Part shown: positions 18,230 to 27,114 of the stretch, one piece after another
How positions within the stretch are numbered: the stretch's first letter is position 1
Layout: each line of letters opens with the position of its first letter
Assembly (NCBI GenBank): GCA_011523365.1
Contig: WTGY01000030.1
Coordinates: forward strand, 43,206-107,205
DNA: 64,000 nucleotides
Reading direction: 5' to 3'
From: Caldilineaceae bacterium
GTDB taxonomy: Bacteria > Chloroflexota > Anaerolineae > Caldilineales > Caldilineaceae
Program-made: the position numbers and the translations under genes
Notes under the pieces: generated by a model
Told to the model about the DNA's origin: nothing
What the model saw: the letters and a program-made list of their open reading frames with translations, nothing else
The model's database searches: none

Positions 18230-19870
18230 TCAGTTCGGATCGTACAGAAAGAACCACTTTACGTTCAGGTACTCGTTGTAGCCGTCGGCCTTCATGGTCT
18301 GAATGGCTGCGTTGAAGGGAGCGGTCCACGTGCTGCCGGACGTGAAGATCAGGCCGAACTCTTCGGTCGCCAGTGCCTCCCCCACGATCTTGAGCTTTTC
18401 CGGGTTGGCACCAATGTAGCCGCGGCCGGATGCAGCATCGACCAGCACCATGTCTACATCGCCGGCGATCAGGGCCTGGACAGATGCGCCAAAGCTATCG
18501 AGCAGTTGAATGCGGGGGTTGGCCTCGTCGCCGTCCAGAATATCGTACACGGCAGTGTAGAAGCCGGTCGTGCCCGCCTGCGCCCCGATCAGCAGGGACC
18601 CGTCGGCCGCGAATGCTTGCGGCGTATCGAAGCGGTCCTCATCGGCGCGCACCAGCATGAACTGCTGGCTGGTCATATAGGCGTCGGAGAAATCGACAAC
18701 TTCAGCGCGTTCAGCCGTGATCGTGATGCCGTCCATGCCGACGTCGAACTGTCCTTCGGCAACGGCCTGGATCATCGCTTCCCACGAGGTGACCTGCCAG
18801 TCGACAACACAGTTGAGGCGGCGGCAGATTTCGTTGACGGCGTCATATTCCCAGCCGACGGCTTCGCCGCTGCCCGGGTCGATGAAGTTGAGCGGAATGT
18901 AGTCGTTGCCGGTAACGGCAACTATTTCCGCACCGCCCATGTCCGGCAGGCTGTCGTAGATGTCGGCGGCATTGGGATTCGTGAGGAAGAACCAACGGGT
19001 ATTCAGGTAGTCCAGGTAGCCGTCGGCCTTCATGGTGGCTAAGGCGGCGTTAAATGGCGCGGTCCAGGTGCTGCCGGGCGTGAAGATGAATCCGAACTCC
19101 TCGGTCGCCAGTGCCCCGCCCACGATCTTGAGCTTTTCCGGATTGGCACCAATATAGCCGCGGCCGGATGCGGCATCGACTAGCACCATGTCCACGTCGC
19201 CGGCGATCAACGCCTGCACGGATGCGCCAAAGTTGTCCAACAGTTGGATGCGGGGGTTCGATTCGTCGCCATCCAGAATGTCGTACACGGCAGTGTAGAA
19301 GCCGGTCGTGCCGGCCTGGGCACCGATCAGCAGCGACGCATCTGCTGCGAACGCGTCCGCCGTGTCGAATCGCTCTTCGTCGGCGCGTACAAGCATGAAC
19401 TGCTGGCTGGTCATGTAGGCGTCGGAGAAGTCCACGACTTCGGCGCGTTCAGCCGTTATCGTGATGCCGTCCATGCCGACGTCAAACTGGCCTTCGGCCA
19501 CCGCTTGTATCATCGCCTCCCAAGAAGTGACCTGCCAGTCGACAACGCAGTTGAGGCGGCGGCAGATCTCGTTGACGGCGTCATATTCCCAGCCGACGGC
19601 TTCGCCGCTGGCCGGGTCGATGAAGTTAAGCGGAATGTAGTCGTTGCCCGTAACCGCAACTATCTCCGCGCCGCCCATATCCGGCAGAGTGTCGTAGACA
19701 ACGTTTTTCATGCCGGCGGGGGCGGGGGAACCGGCGGCAGAATCCTGCGACTGGGACGCGGCCTCACTATCCATCCCTGCGGGAGCGCCAGGGACACAGG
19801 CGCCCAAGGCAGCCGCCAGCAGCAGTAAGATAGCCAAGGGGCGTAAGATCACTGCGAGTATCTTGTTCAT
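18230..19870 (-). CDS. Tandem double-domain extracellular solute-binding lipoprotein (family 3)
   Basis: A 546-residue exported lipoprotein. The signal peptide ends in the lipobox ALGAC with Cys25 as lipid anchor, followed by a Ser/Gln/Ala linker to about residue 58. Residues 59-304 and 305-546 are two nearly identical SBP_bac_3 domains, each starting YDxLPDMGGAEIVAVTGNDY. Both carry the signature GWEYDAVNEICRRLNC and AEGQFDVGMDGITITAERA, and both end ADGYxxYLNxxWFF. The period is 246 residues (738 bp), and DNA identity is visibly high. A single domain of about 240 residues is normal for the family. It pairs with the downstream permease, and the ligand is probably a polar amino acid by family. 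Confidence 0.93.
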   Translation of the reverse strand: MNKILAVILRPLAILLLLAAALGACVPGAPAGMDSEAASQSQDSAAGSPAPAGMKNVVYDTLPDMGGAEIVAVTGNDYIPLNFIDPASGEAVGWEYDAVNEICRRLNCVVDWQVTSWEAMIQAVAEGQFDVGMDGITITAERAEVVDFSDAYMTSQQFMLVRADEERFDTADAFAADASLLIGAQAGTTGFYTAVYDILDGDESNPRIQLLDNFGASVQALIAGDVDMVLVDAASGRGYIGANPEKLKIVGGALATEEFGFIFTPGSTWTAPFNAALATMKADGYLDYLNTRWFFLTNPNAADIYDSLPDMGGAEIVAVTGNDYIPLNFIDPGSGEAVGWEYDAVNEICRRLNCVVDWQVTSWEAMIQAVAEGQFDVGMDGITITAERAEVVDFSDAYMTSQQFMLVRADEDRFDTPQAFAADGSLLIGAQAGTTGFYTAVYDILDGDEANPRIQLLDSFGASVQALIAGDVDMVLVDAASGRGYIGANPEKLKIVGEALATEEFGLIFTSGSTWTAPFNAAIQTMKADGYNEYLNVKWFFLYDPN

Positions 19871-19945
19871 AGTTACTCCGTTCCAGGTCCTTCACCTATT
19901 GGATTGATATGCGTATAGCCGTCTTCCGAGTTTCAATGTCGTGTT

Positions 19946-20827
19946 TCAGACAGGCATCTGCCGCTTAGTGTGGGCGCGGCCTATGCGGGCCGTTTCCGGG
20001 TTGTGGCCGCCGATAACGCGCACGCCGGCATCGATTCTTTGCTCGACATTCTCTGGGTTGGCGGGCTGAAGAAAGGCGACGCCATTTGCCTCGCATGCCG
20101 CGTGCACGCGATCGCTTGCTTCCTGCATTTCCGGTGGGAAAGTCGGCGGGCGGCGGCGATAGCCCAGGGAGATGCTCAGGTCGCCAGGCCCCATTTCTGC
20201 GAATCCGATTCCGGGGACAGCGAGTATTTCTTCGATGCGCGGCAAGGCGGCTGCCGACTCGATTTTGAGACCCAGCAACAGTTCTCCCTCCGGGTTGAGG
20301 GGCCAGGGGTCAGCTTTGTCGAGATAGTCCACATAGTCGAGCCCCCAGATTGCGGATGCGGTCGGCTCGGAGCCTACGCCGCGGCGCCCGGGCTGCAGCC
20401 CGTCGCCCACGCCAATACGATTGATAGGATAGCGACAGCCTTCGACGAAGGCGGCGACCGCTTCGGGCGTCTCGGCTTGACAGAGCAGAATGCCATGAAC
20501 GCCCCGCGCCAGAATCTGGCGGAACTGCCAGGCGTTGTAGCGCACGATGTTTGCCGAGGTGCCTTCAACCGGCGCCTCGACGATCACTGTGGGTGTGCGG
20601 TGCCCGCTGGCGGTAGGACCTCCTTCCACCAGCCCTTGCATGTAACTTTCCAAGCCGCCCATATTGAAGGAGCCGTGCTCCATTCCCACGTTGATATAGT
20701 CGGACCAGATGGCGGCATCGATGCGGCCTTGTTCGGCAGTGAGCACGTGGCCCGTATGCCCGCCGCTGTAATAGATTGGCTGGCCCTGGTTCAGCAGTTC
20801 GATTGCCCGATTGACTCGGTTGGCCAT
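19946..20827 (-). CDS. HpcH/HpaI aldolase family protein
   Basis: A 293-residue TIM-barrel enzyme of the HpcH/HpaI aldolase/citrate lyase family, which cleaves or forms 2-keto-3-deoxy acids with a divalent metal. Recognised blocks are the VGMEHGSFNMGGLESY region, PTVIVEAPVEG, FRQILARGVHGILLCQAETPEA and LLGLKIESAAALPRIEEIL with the metal-binding Glu. The GFAEMGPGDLSISLGY block supplies the metal-binding Asp. The substrate cannot be assigned. It lies downstream of the cupin gene on the same strand with a 160-bp gap and may have its own promoter. Confidence 0.85.
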   Translation of the reverse strand: MANRVNRAIELLNQGQPIYYSGGHTGHVLTAEQGRIDAAIWSDYINVGMEHGSFNMGGLESYMQGLVEGGPTASGHRTPTVIVEAPVEGTSANIVRYNAWQFRQILARGVHGILLCQAETPEAVAAFVEGCRYPINRIGVGDGLQPGRRGVGSEPTASAIWGLDYVDYLDKADPWPLNPEGELLLGLKIESAAALPRIEEILAVPGIGFAEMGPGDLSISLGYRRRPPTFPPEMQEASDRVHAACEANGVAFLQPANPENVEQRIDAGVRVIGGHNPETARIGRAHTKRQMPV

Positions 20828-20987
20828 TGTTTATCCCCTGTGCGAGTTGGCGTGTGAAGGCTTCCTAAAGTACGTAACCGGCGTTTGACATCGTTGCGCT
20901 TCGCGCGCGGCGCGAGTGAAAGAGACGCGCTCTACTTATTTTGTTTGGGAAGTGCGACAAAGGGTGGCTTTTCAGAGCGACTTGCTG

Positions 20988-21629
20988 TCAGCCGGTTCCG
21001 TTGTCACGGCACTCCACATTGAGCCATCCTGAGCGGAAAGGTTGGGCGGAGTCCGTTTCCGGGTCAAAGCGGTGGCGCCAGATGCAGCCGTTGTCGTTGC
21101 CCAACAGATGGAGTGACACAGACGTGTCCGGGCTGGTAGTGCGCACGCGATGGATGTCGTTTTCCGGCAGTAGCTCGTATAGGTCGCCCGGCCGCAGCAT
21201 TTGGCGCACCGAGAGGGTCAGCTTAGCGTGGGATTCAGTGCTGCCGTCGTCCTGACGGGTAAAGACTTCTTCTTCCTGCTCGCCCTTGTAAAGACCCACG
21301 AGCCCCCAAGCCAAATGGTCATGAACGGGAGTCTGGGCGCCCGGCGGCACGACCAGGGCTGAAAAGGCCAAGCCGCCATCGCCCGCCCGATATAGCAGCC
21401 ACATGCCTATGCCGCCTCCCATACCGCTCTCTGCGGACGGCTTCTGGAACTTCTGCGGCAGCCACTCTGGGTCCGCCAGGAGATTGATAAATTCCGGACG
21501 GACAGCAGCTACGATTTTCCTTGGGTCCGACACGCGGGCCCGCGTAGTGTTCACCGCACTGATGAATTGCCGCATCTGCGCATTGTCGAGCAGCCACTCG
21601 TCAGCGTGGTGCGTGGGCGGGCGTGCCAT
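20988..21629 (-). CDS. Cysteine-dioxygenase-type cupin protein
   Basis: A 213-residue double-stranded beta-helix protein. The metal motif lies in VVPPGAQTPVHDHLAWGLVGLYKGEQEEE, giving two histidines, and a third candidate histidine is in ENDIHRVRTTSPDTSVSLHLLG. This pattern resembles the cysteine dioxygenase type I family and related thiol dioxygenases, though the true substrate is unknown. The gene starts 5 bp after the methyltransferase stop, so translation is likely coupled and the two proteins probably serve one pathway. Confidence 0.7.
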   Translation of the reverse strand: MARPPTHHADEWLLDNAQMRQFISAVNTTRARVSDPRKIVAAVRPEFINLLADPEWLPQKFQKPSAESGMGGGIGMWLLYRAGDGGLAFSALVVPPGAQTPVHDHLAWGLVGLYKGEQEEEVFTRQDDGSTESHAKLTLSVRQMLRPGDLYELLPENDIHRVRTTSPDTSVSLHLLGNDNGCIWRHRFDPETDSAQPFRSGWLNVECRDNGTG

Positions 21630-21634
21630 AGTCG

Positions 21635-22558
21635 TTACTCCGCATCCTCTTCAGACGGCGGCTCCAGCGAAAACTGGGCAAAGTGGAAGAAGGCTGTAGG
21701 CTCGATGTCGGTGCGATCACCCAGGTATCGCCTCTGCTGCTCCTCCGGGGGCATCATCTCTACTTCTGTGTAGCCATGCCGGGCCATCATGTCGCTCAAC
21801 GACTGCGGCGTAAAGTCGGTCAGCATGGGCTCACCCCGGCGCGCCACGAATCCTTCCATCTTTTCGCAGAGCGTCCGCCATTCCTGGGTCATCATGTGTT
21901 TGGCGATTTTAAAATCAAAGACGATACGGCTCCCCGGTGCAGACTTTTGCGCAACCCGGTCGAGGGTATCCCGAATTGCCTCCGGCGTCAGGTAATACGT
22001 TACGCCGAGCCAGGAGTAGAACGCCGGTTTTTGAGAGTTGAAGCCCGCTTTTTCCATTTCCTCATCCAACCGGTCGACTTCAAAGTCCACCGGAACAAAG
22101 GTGAGGTTGTCAGGAATGCTCCCGTTTGCCTTCAGAATGCGCTGCCGTTTTACATCTTGAGTAGCCGGATGGTCCACCTCAAAGACGCGCACCTTGTCGG
22201 CCAAATCTTTGCGGCGCAGGGCGAAAGTATCGTGGCCGGCACCGAGAATAACATACTGTTTAGTGCCTGATTCGATCGCCTCAACCAGCTGGTCCTCAGT
22301 ATAGCGGGAACGCAGAACGACTGCAGGATAGACGGGGCGGTAGACGCCCAGGATCACATCGCCGACAAGCCATTTGAGCGGCCTGTACTTTGCGACCGCA
22401 TGCCAGAAGGGTGTCAGCATATGCATTGCGAAAGTATCTTCAAAGATGTGCGGCGGGTCGTGCCAGCGCAGGTGCACGGCGCGGATTGTTGCGACCAGAA
22501 CAGCTGTCTTGCTAGTGTCTTTTGAGCGGCTGCGAGGTGAATTTTCCGAGTTAGTCAT
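21635..22558 (-). CDS. LCM-family class I SAM-dependent methyltransferase
   Basis: A 307-residue enzyme of the leucine carboxyl methyltransferase family (PF04072/TIGR00027 type). Signatures include TAVLVATIRAVHL near the N-terminus, the SAM-binding QYVILGAGHDTFALRR and the acidic strand end VFEVDHPATQDVKRQRI. The later block YSWLGVTYYLTPEAIRDTLD is also family-typical. Bacterial members methylate small molecules, often in natural-product routes, but the substrate here is unknown. It is immediately upstream of the dioxygenase-like cupin and divergent from the aldo/keto reductase. Confidence 0.85.
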   Translation of the reverse strand: MTNSENSPRSRSKDTSKTAVLVATIRAVHLRWHDPPHIFEDTFAMHMLTPFWHAVAKYRPLKWLVGDVILGVYRPVYPAVVLRSRYTEDQLVEAIESGTKQYVILGAGHDTFALRRKDLADKVRVFEVDHPATQDVKRQRILKANGSIPDNLTFVPVDFEVDRLDEEMEKAGFNSQKPAFYSWLGVTYYLTPEAIRDTLDRVAQKSAPGSRIVFDFKIAKHMMTQEWRTLCEKMEGFVARRGEPMLTDFTPQSLSDMMARHGYTEVEMMPPEEQQRRYLGDRTDIEPTAFFHFAQFSLEPPSEEDAE

Positions 22559-22796
22559 AGTTTGGCATCTCCGTGGCTGAGCGGCCTCGGCGGTAATTTT
22601 TCAGTACCTTGTGGGCGAGAGCTGATCAGATTTCCATCCCTCGGGGCGGAATGGTATCAGGAGATAGTTTCATAGTAACATACAGGTCGTGCTGGTTTCA
22701 AACCATAGCAGATTTTGAAATGTTGCCGGGAACAGGGGGTCTTGCCTTCGAATGAGCCTTTGATTCGGGGCCGACCTATCGCGAGGAGAACGATCG

Positions 22797-23819
22797 ATGA
22801 ACAACATTCCGCAGAGGGGAGTTGGTAGTACAGGGACATCAGTAACCGAGTTTGGGCTGGGAACGGCGCCTCTGGGTGACTTGTTCGAAGTGCTTGAAGA
22901 AGGTGCGGCACAGGGTGTATTGCAGGCGGCCTGGGATGTCGGCGTGCGGTTCTATGATACGTCGCCATTCTACGGCAATGGTAAGAGCGAACACCGCGTC
23001 GGCCACTTCCTGCGACAGAAACAACGGGACGAGTACGTGCTCTCCACTAAAGTTGGGCGTGTGTTCCGGCCGGCACACGATCTTGCCACCTTCGATCCTG
23101 GCCCTTTCATCGGGGCGCTGCCGTTTGAATTCAGCGTCGATTACAGTTACGACGGCATCATGCGTTCTTACGAAGACAGCCTGCAGCGGCTAGGCCTTCC
23201 CGCCGCGGATCTGCTGGTGATACATGACCTTGATTTCTACTTTTACGAGACCGAAGCTCGAGTAAACGCGTATCTCAATCAACTGTTTACGAGCGGATGG
23301 CGTGCTCTCGACGAGCTGCGCAGCCACGGTTTGATAAAAGGGGTGGGCGCGGGCATTAACGAGTTGGGGATGATTCCTCGCTTTCTCGATCTTGTCGAGC
23401 TTGATTTCTTTCTGGTCGCCTACGGCTATAACTTGCTGACGCAGGAGATGTTGGAGGAGGAGTTCCCCCTTTGCGAGCAGAGGGGAATCAGTGTCGTAAT
23501 CGGGGCGGTGTTCGCATCGGGGATTCTGGCAACCGGCGCGGTGCCGGGCGCCATGTACTTCTACGCACCTGCCTCACAGGAGATGATGGAGAGGACGGAA
23601 CGGATCGAGCAGGTTTGCCAGCGACACCAGACGCCGCTGCCCTGCGCTGCTTTGCAGTTTTTGCTGGCCAACCCGATCGTGTCTGCAATCATTCCCGGCG
23701 CGATGGAAGCCGCCCACGTACAGGCGAACTACGACCTGCTTCAGAGGCCAATTCCGGCGGACTTGTGGAATGAACTGAAAGCCGAGGGGTTACTCAGGGA
23801 GGATGCCCCCACTCCCTGA
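22797..23819 (+). CDS. Aldo/keto reductase
   Basis: A 340-residue NAD(P)-dependent oxidoreductase. The catalytic tetrad is visible: Asp and Tyr in VRFYDTSPFYGNGKSEHRVG, Lys in VLSTKVGRVF and His in LLVIHDLDFYF. The overall pattern is closest to the D-threo-aldose/galactose 1-dehydrogenase or pyridoxal dehydrogenase branch, as far as memory allows. GAGGAG precedes the ATG by 8 bases. It is divergent from the methyltransferase gene across a 238-bp spacer. Its stop lies only 4 bp from the stop of nuoN on the opposite strand. Confidence 0.9.
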   Translation: MNNIPQRGVGSTGTSVTEFGLGTAPLGDLFEVLEEGAAQGVLQAAWDVGVRFYDTSPFYGNGKSEHRVGHFLRQKQRDEYVLSTKVGRVFRPAHDLATFDPGPFIGALPFEFSVDYSYDGIMRSYEDSLQRLGLPAADLLVIHDLDFYFYETEARVNAYLNQLFTSGWRALDELRSHGLIKGVGAGINELGMIPRFLDLVELDFFLVAYGYNLLTQEMLEEEFPLCEQRGISVVIGAVFASGILATGAVPGAMYFYAPASQEMMERTERIEQVCQRHQTPLPCAALQFLLANPIVSAIIPGAMEAAHVQANYDLLQRPIPADLWNELKAEGLLREDAPTP

Positions 23820-23823
23820 GCGT

Positions 23824-25329
23824 CTAGGGAACAACGGAAAGCAGTTGGGCGGAGGCGTTGCTCACCCATTCAAGTACCGCGCTGGGATAGACGCCGATCC
23901 AGAGCGTGGCGAGAGTACAGATCAGGAGACTGGTCTGTAAAGCCATTGGGACATCGAGAGTCTCGCCTTCACCTTCGCTGGTAAAGAACATCTCCCTAAC
24001 TACGCGCAGATAGTAGAAGGCAGCGATGCCGGCATTGATCATTCCAATTCCGGCCAGCCAAAAGTACTGACGCTGGATGGCGGCGCCGAAGACATAAAAC
24101 TTGCCGAAGAAGCCGCCTGTGAGGGGAATTCCGGTCAAGCTGAGCAGGAAGATGGTGAACATTACAGCCAGCCAGGGCGCTCGCTTTATCAGACCGCGGT
24201 AGGCGCTGATATGGGTGCTGTCGACCGTCTCTTCCAGCGCCATGACTACCAGAAAGGCGCCGACGTTGGTAAACAGATAGGCGAAGAGATAGAGAAGGAC
24301 GCCGTTGAGGCCGTCCATCGCGCTAGGCGATGAGGAAGTTACGGCAACCAACCCCATCAGGATGTAGCCGGCCTGGGCCACGGAACTATATGCAATCATG
24401 CGTTTGACGCTGTTCTGTCGCAGCGCGGCGAGATTGCCCATCGTCATGGTGATGATGCTGAAAGCAGCCAGCACCGGCACCCAGTTGACTTCGAACGAAG
24501 CCATGGCTACGATGAAGAATCGGGCCAGCACCGCGAAGGCCGCGGCCTTTGAGGCGGTGGAAAGATAGGTGGCGACCGGCGTGGGTGAGCCGTCGTAGGT
24601 GTCCGGAGCCCACTGGTAGAAGGGCGCCAAGCTTGCCTTAAAACCCAAACCGGCCAGAATCAGGAGCATCGCCGGCAGGGCAGCAAATGCCAAGCCGCTT
24701 ACTTCCGCGGATTCGCCCATCAATACGGAGAATTCGGCGGCGATGTCGTGAATGTAGAGGGAACCTGTTGCTCCGTAGAGCAGGCTGATGCCGTACAGCA
24801 TTACGGCAGAGGCGATCGACCCGTAGAGGAAGTACTTGAGTCCGGCCTCGTTGCTGCGCCTGTTCTCGCGCAGGAAACCGGCCAGCATGTAGCTGGTTAT
24901 CGAAAGGAATTCGATGGCGAGATAGACCAGGACCAGGTTGTTTGCGCTGACGGCAATACTCATGGCCAGGCTGACCATCAGGAAGAAGGTCCAGAATTCG
25001 CCCTGATTGCCGGAACGTCTGTTCATATAGCGGCCACCGGCGATGGTGGTCAGGATCATGCCGGAAAAGATGGTGACCTTGATGAAGCTGCCGAAGTTAT
25101 CGATCGTCATCATCGAGTAAGCGATCTTCGGTCCTGCTTCCGGATCCGAGATATCAAGTTGGAATACGACGGCAACCAGGGCAGCGGTCAGAAACAGGGC
25201 CGACAACGCCATGTAGCTCAGCCCCGATTTTCTGCCCACGCCGGGATCGTAGGCCAGATCCAGGCAGAAGATAAACAGGCCGCCGATGAGAAGTATGATT
25301 TCGGGTGCGATATATCCTAAGTCGCCCAC
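23824..25329 (-). CDS. nuoN: NADH-quinone oxidoreductase subunit N (membrane-only cluster)
   Basis: Antiporter-like proton-translocating subunit of complex I, last gene of the minus-strand nuo cluster. The 501 residues show about 14 membrane helices with the proton_antipo_M core. This includes the helix-breaking GLGFKASLAPFYQWAPDTYDGSPTPV with its key Lys and RQNSVKRMIAYSSVAQAGYI. Its length is normal. It follows nuoM by 93 bp. A second, clearly different nuoN is at 47555 on the plus strand. No terminator was found in the 4-bp gap to the convergent aldo/keto reductase. Confidence 0.95.
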   Translation of the reverse strand: MGDLGYIAPEIILLIGGLFIFCLDLAYDPGVGRKSGLSYMALSALFLTAALVAVVFQLDISDPEAGPKIAYSMMTIDNFGSFIKVTIFSGMILTTIAGGRYMNRRSGNQGEFWTFFLMVSLAMSIAVSANNLVLVYLAIEFLSITSYMLAGFLRENRRSNEAGLKYFLYGSIASAVMLYGISLLYGATGSLYIHDIAAEFSVLMGESAEVSGLAFAALPAMLLILAGLGFKASLAPFYQWAPDTYDGSPTPVATYLSTASKAAAFAVLARFFIVAMASFEVNWVPVLAAFSIITMTMGNLAALRQNSVKRMIAYSSVAQAGYILMGLVAVTSSSPSAMDGLNGVLLYLFAYLFTNVGAFLVVMALEETVDSTHISAYRGLIKRAPWLAVMFTIFLLSLTGIPLTGGFFGKFYVFGAAIQRQYFWLAGIGMINAGIAAFYYLRVVREMFFTSEGEGETLDVPMALQTSLLICTLATLWIGVYPSAVLEWVSNASAQLLSVVP

Positions 25330-25422
25330 AAATAGCTCTCCATGTGACAGTTCCGGTTGTCGCCAGGCTGCAGCCGCAAAGTCAAGCCGGCGCTGGCAGC
25401 AATCGCCCGGTCACTGCGGTGT

Positions 25423-27021
25423 TCAGACGAGATTCTGTACAAAGGCCAGGAGCTCCCGGGCTGACTGATTAAAGTAGTTCACCAGAGGCGTTGGGTAGAT
25501 TCCGATCAGGAACATCGCCGCGATCAGCGGCCACATTGTCACTTTCTCAAACCCAACCATGTCGGTTGGGCCGTCGGCGTGTTCGCCATGCACCGTAGTC
25601 CAGTGCGAGAGTTTGCTCGGGTCGTACTCGCCAAGGAAGACATTCTGGATTATGCGATAGAGAATGTAAACGGCGGTGATGACGATGCCGATCGTGCCGA
25701 AGGCGGCCCAGTAGGGCATGATGGCAAAGGCCCCGCGGAAGGTAAACAGCTCCGCCCAGAAACCGGCCAGACCGGGGAGCCCCAGACTGGCGAAGGCGGC
25801 CGTCAGCATCAGGCCGTAGAAGTGTGGCGTCTTGGTCGCCAGCCCGCCGAACCTGGACAGATCGCGTGAATGCGCGCGTTCGTAGATGATGCCGACGAGG
25901 AAGAACAAGGCTCCGGTGATGATGCCGTGGTTGAACATCTGGAGTGCGGCACCGTTTAGCGCCATCGCGGCGCTGTCCTGAATGGCCTCTGGGCTGAGGC
26001 CGAAGCGGTTGACAGCGCTCGCGAGGGCGTCGGGGGTCATCACTGCGGCCGCGGCGCCAATTCCCAGCATCACGTAGCCCATGTGACTGACGGAACTGTA
26101 TGCGATCAAGCGCTTCAGGTCGGTCTGGGCCACGCAGACGAATGCACCGTAGACGATGGCAATTGCGCCGAGCCCCACAATCCAGGTGGCCCAGTAGACT
26201 GACGCTTCCGGGAAGCTGGGCAACATGATGCGCAGCATTCCGTAGGCGCCCAACTTCAGCAGAACACCGGCCAGAATGACCGATCCGGCGGTCGGCGCTT
26301 CAGTATGGGCATCAGGCAGCCAGGTGTGGAAGGGGAAGCTGGGAACTTTAAACGCGAATCCAAGGAAGAAGCCCCAGAACGCCAAACTAGCCAGCGTCAG
26401 GTTGCCGGCAAAGGGCTGGGCAGCCGCCGCTTCGACGATGTCGAAGGTCCCCGTTGCGAAGTAGACCCCCAGAATCGCCAGCAGCATCGCCACAGAGCCC
26501 ACCAATGTATAGATGAAGAACTTGGTGGCCGCGTAACCGCGGTTCTCGCCGCCCCAGATTCCGATGAGGAAGTACATTGGCACCAGGCTGATCTCCCAAA
26601 AGACGTAGAAGAGCACGTAGTCCAGGGCCAAGAAGACGCCAATCATGCTGAATTCCAGCAAGTGCATCAAAAAGAAGTACTCTTTAACACGCTCGTTGAT
26701 TACGCCTGCGCTATAGTAGAGGCTCAGGGTGCTGAGCAGAGTGGTCAGAAAGATCAGAGGAACGCTCAGGCCGTCGACGCCGAGATGGTAACCGGCGTTG
26801 AGCTGTGGAATCCACTTGGCGACCTGCTCAAACTGCATACCACCTTTTCCGGAGTCGTATTCGAACAGCAGATAAATGCTGAGGCCAAGGGGAAGCAGAC
26901 TGGCCACGATCGAGCCCTTCTTGATCAGGCTGTCGCTGCGGCCAAGCAGTATGACCAAGAGTGCTGCCACCAGCGGCCAAAAGAGCAGTATTGTCAGGAC
27001 AATTGAATCAGGTGAATCCAT
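25423..27021 (-). CDS. nuoM: NADH-quinone oxidoreductase subunit M (membrane-only cluster)
   Basis: Antiporter-like subunit of the complex I membrane arm. The 532 residues have about 14 helices. YHLGVDGLSVPLIFLT, VLFYVFWEISLVPMYFLIGIWG with the conserved Glu, AFKVPSFPFHTWLPDAHTEAPT and AQTDLKRLIAYSSVSHMGYV are all subunit M signatures. It is about 20 residues longer than the plus-strand NuoM, mainly in the MTPDALASAVNRFGLSPEAIQ insertion. It lies 93 bp downstream of nuoL. Confidence 0.96.
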   Translation of the reverse strand: MDSPDSIVLTILLFWPLVAALLVILLGRSDSLIKKGSIVASLLPLGLSIYLLFEYDSGKGGMQFEQVAKWIPQLNAGYHLGVDGLSVPLIFLTTLLSTLSLYYSAGVINERVKEYFFLMHLLEFSMIGVFLALDYVLFYVFWEISLVPMYFLIGIWGGENRGYAATKFFIYTLVGSVAMLLAILGVYFATGTFDIVEAAAAQPFAGNLTLASLAFWGFFLGFAFKVPSFPFHTWLPDAHTEAPTAGSVILAGVLLKLGAYGMLRIMLPSFPEASVYWATWIVGLGAIAIVYGAFVCVAQTDLKRLIAYSSVSHMGYVMLGIGAAAAVMTPDALASAVNRFGLSPEAIQDSAAMALNGAALQMFNHGIITGALFFLVGIIYERAHSRDLSRFGGLATKTPHFYGLMLTAAFASLGLPGLAGFWAELFTFRGAFAIMPYWAAFGTIGIVITAVYILYRIIQNVFLGEYDPSKLSHWTTVHGEHADGPTDMVGFEKVTMWPLIAAMFLIGIYPTPLVNYFNQSARELLAFVQNLV

Positions 27022-27114
27022 GAAGCCGTCTCCAAGCAGAGTTTAGGTTTAGGCAAAACAGGACCATCGGGTCGGCTGCCGTTCGAAAGGATGCCCTCCA
27101 AGTGGCGCCGCTTC

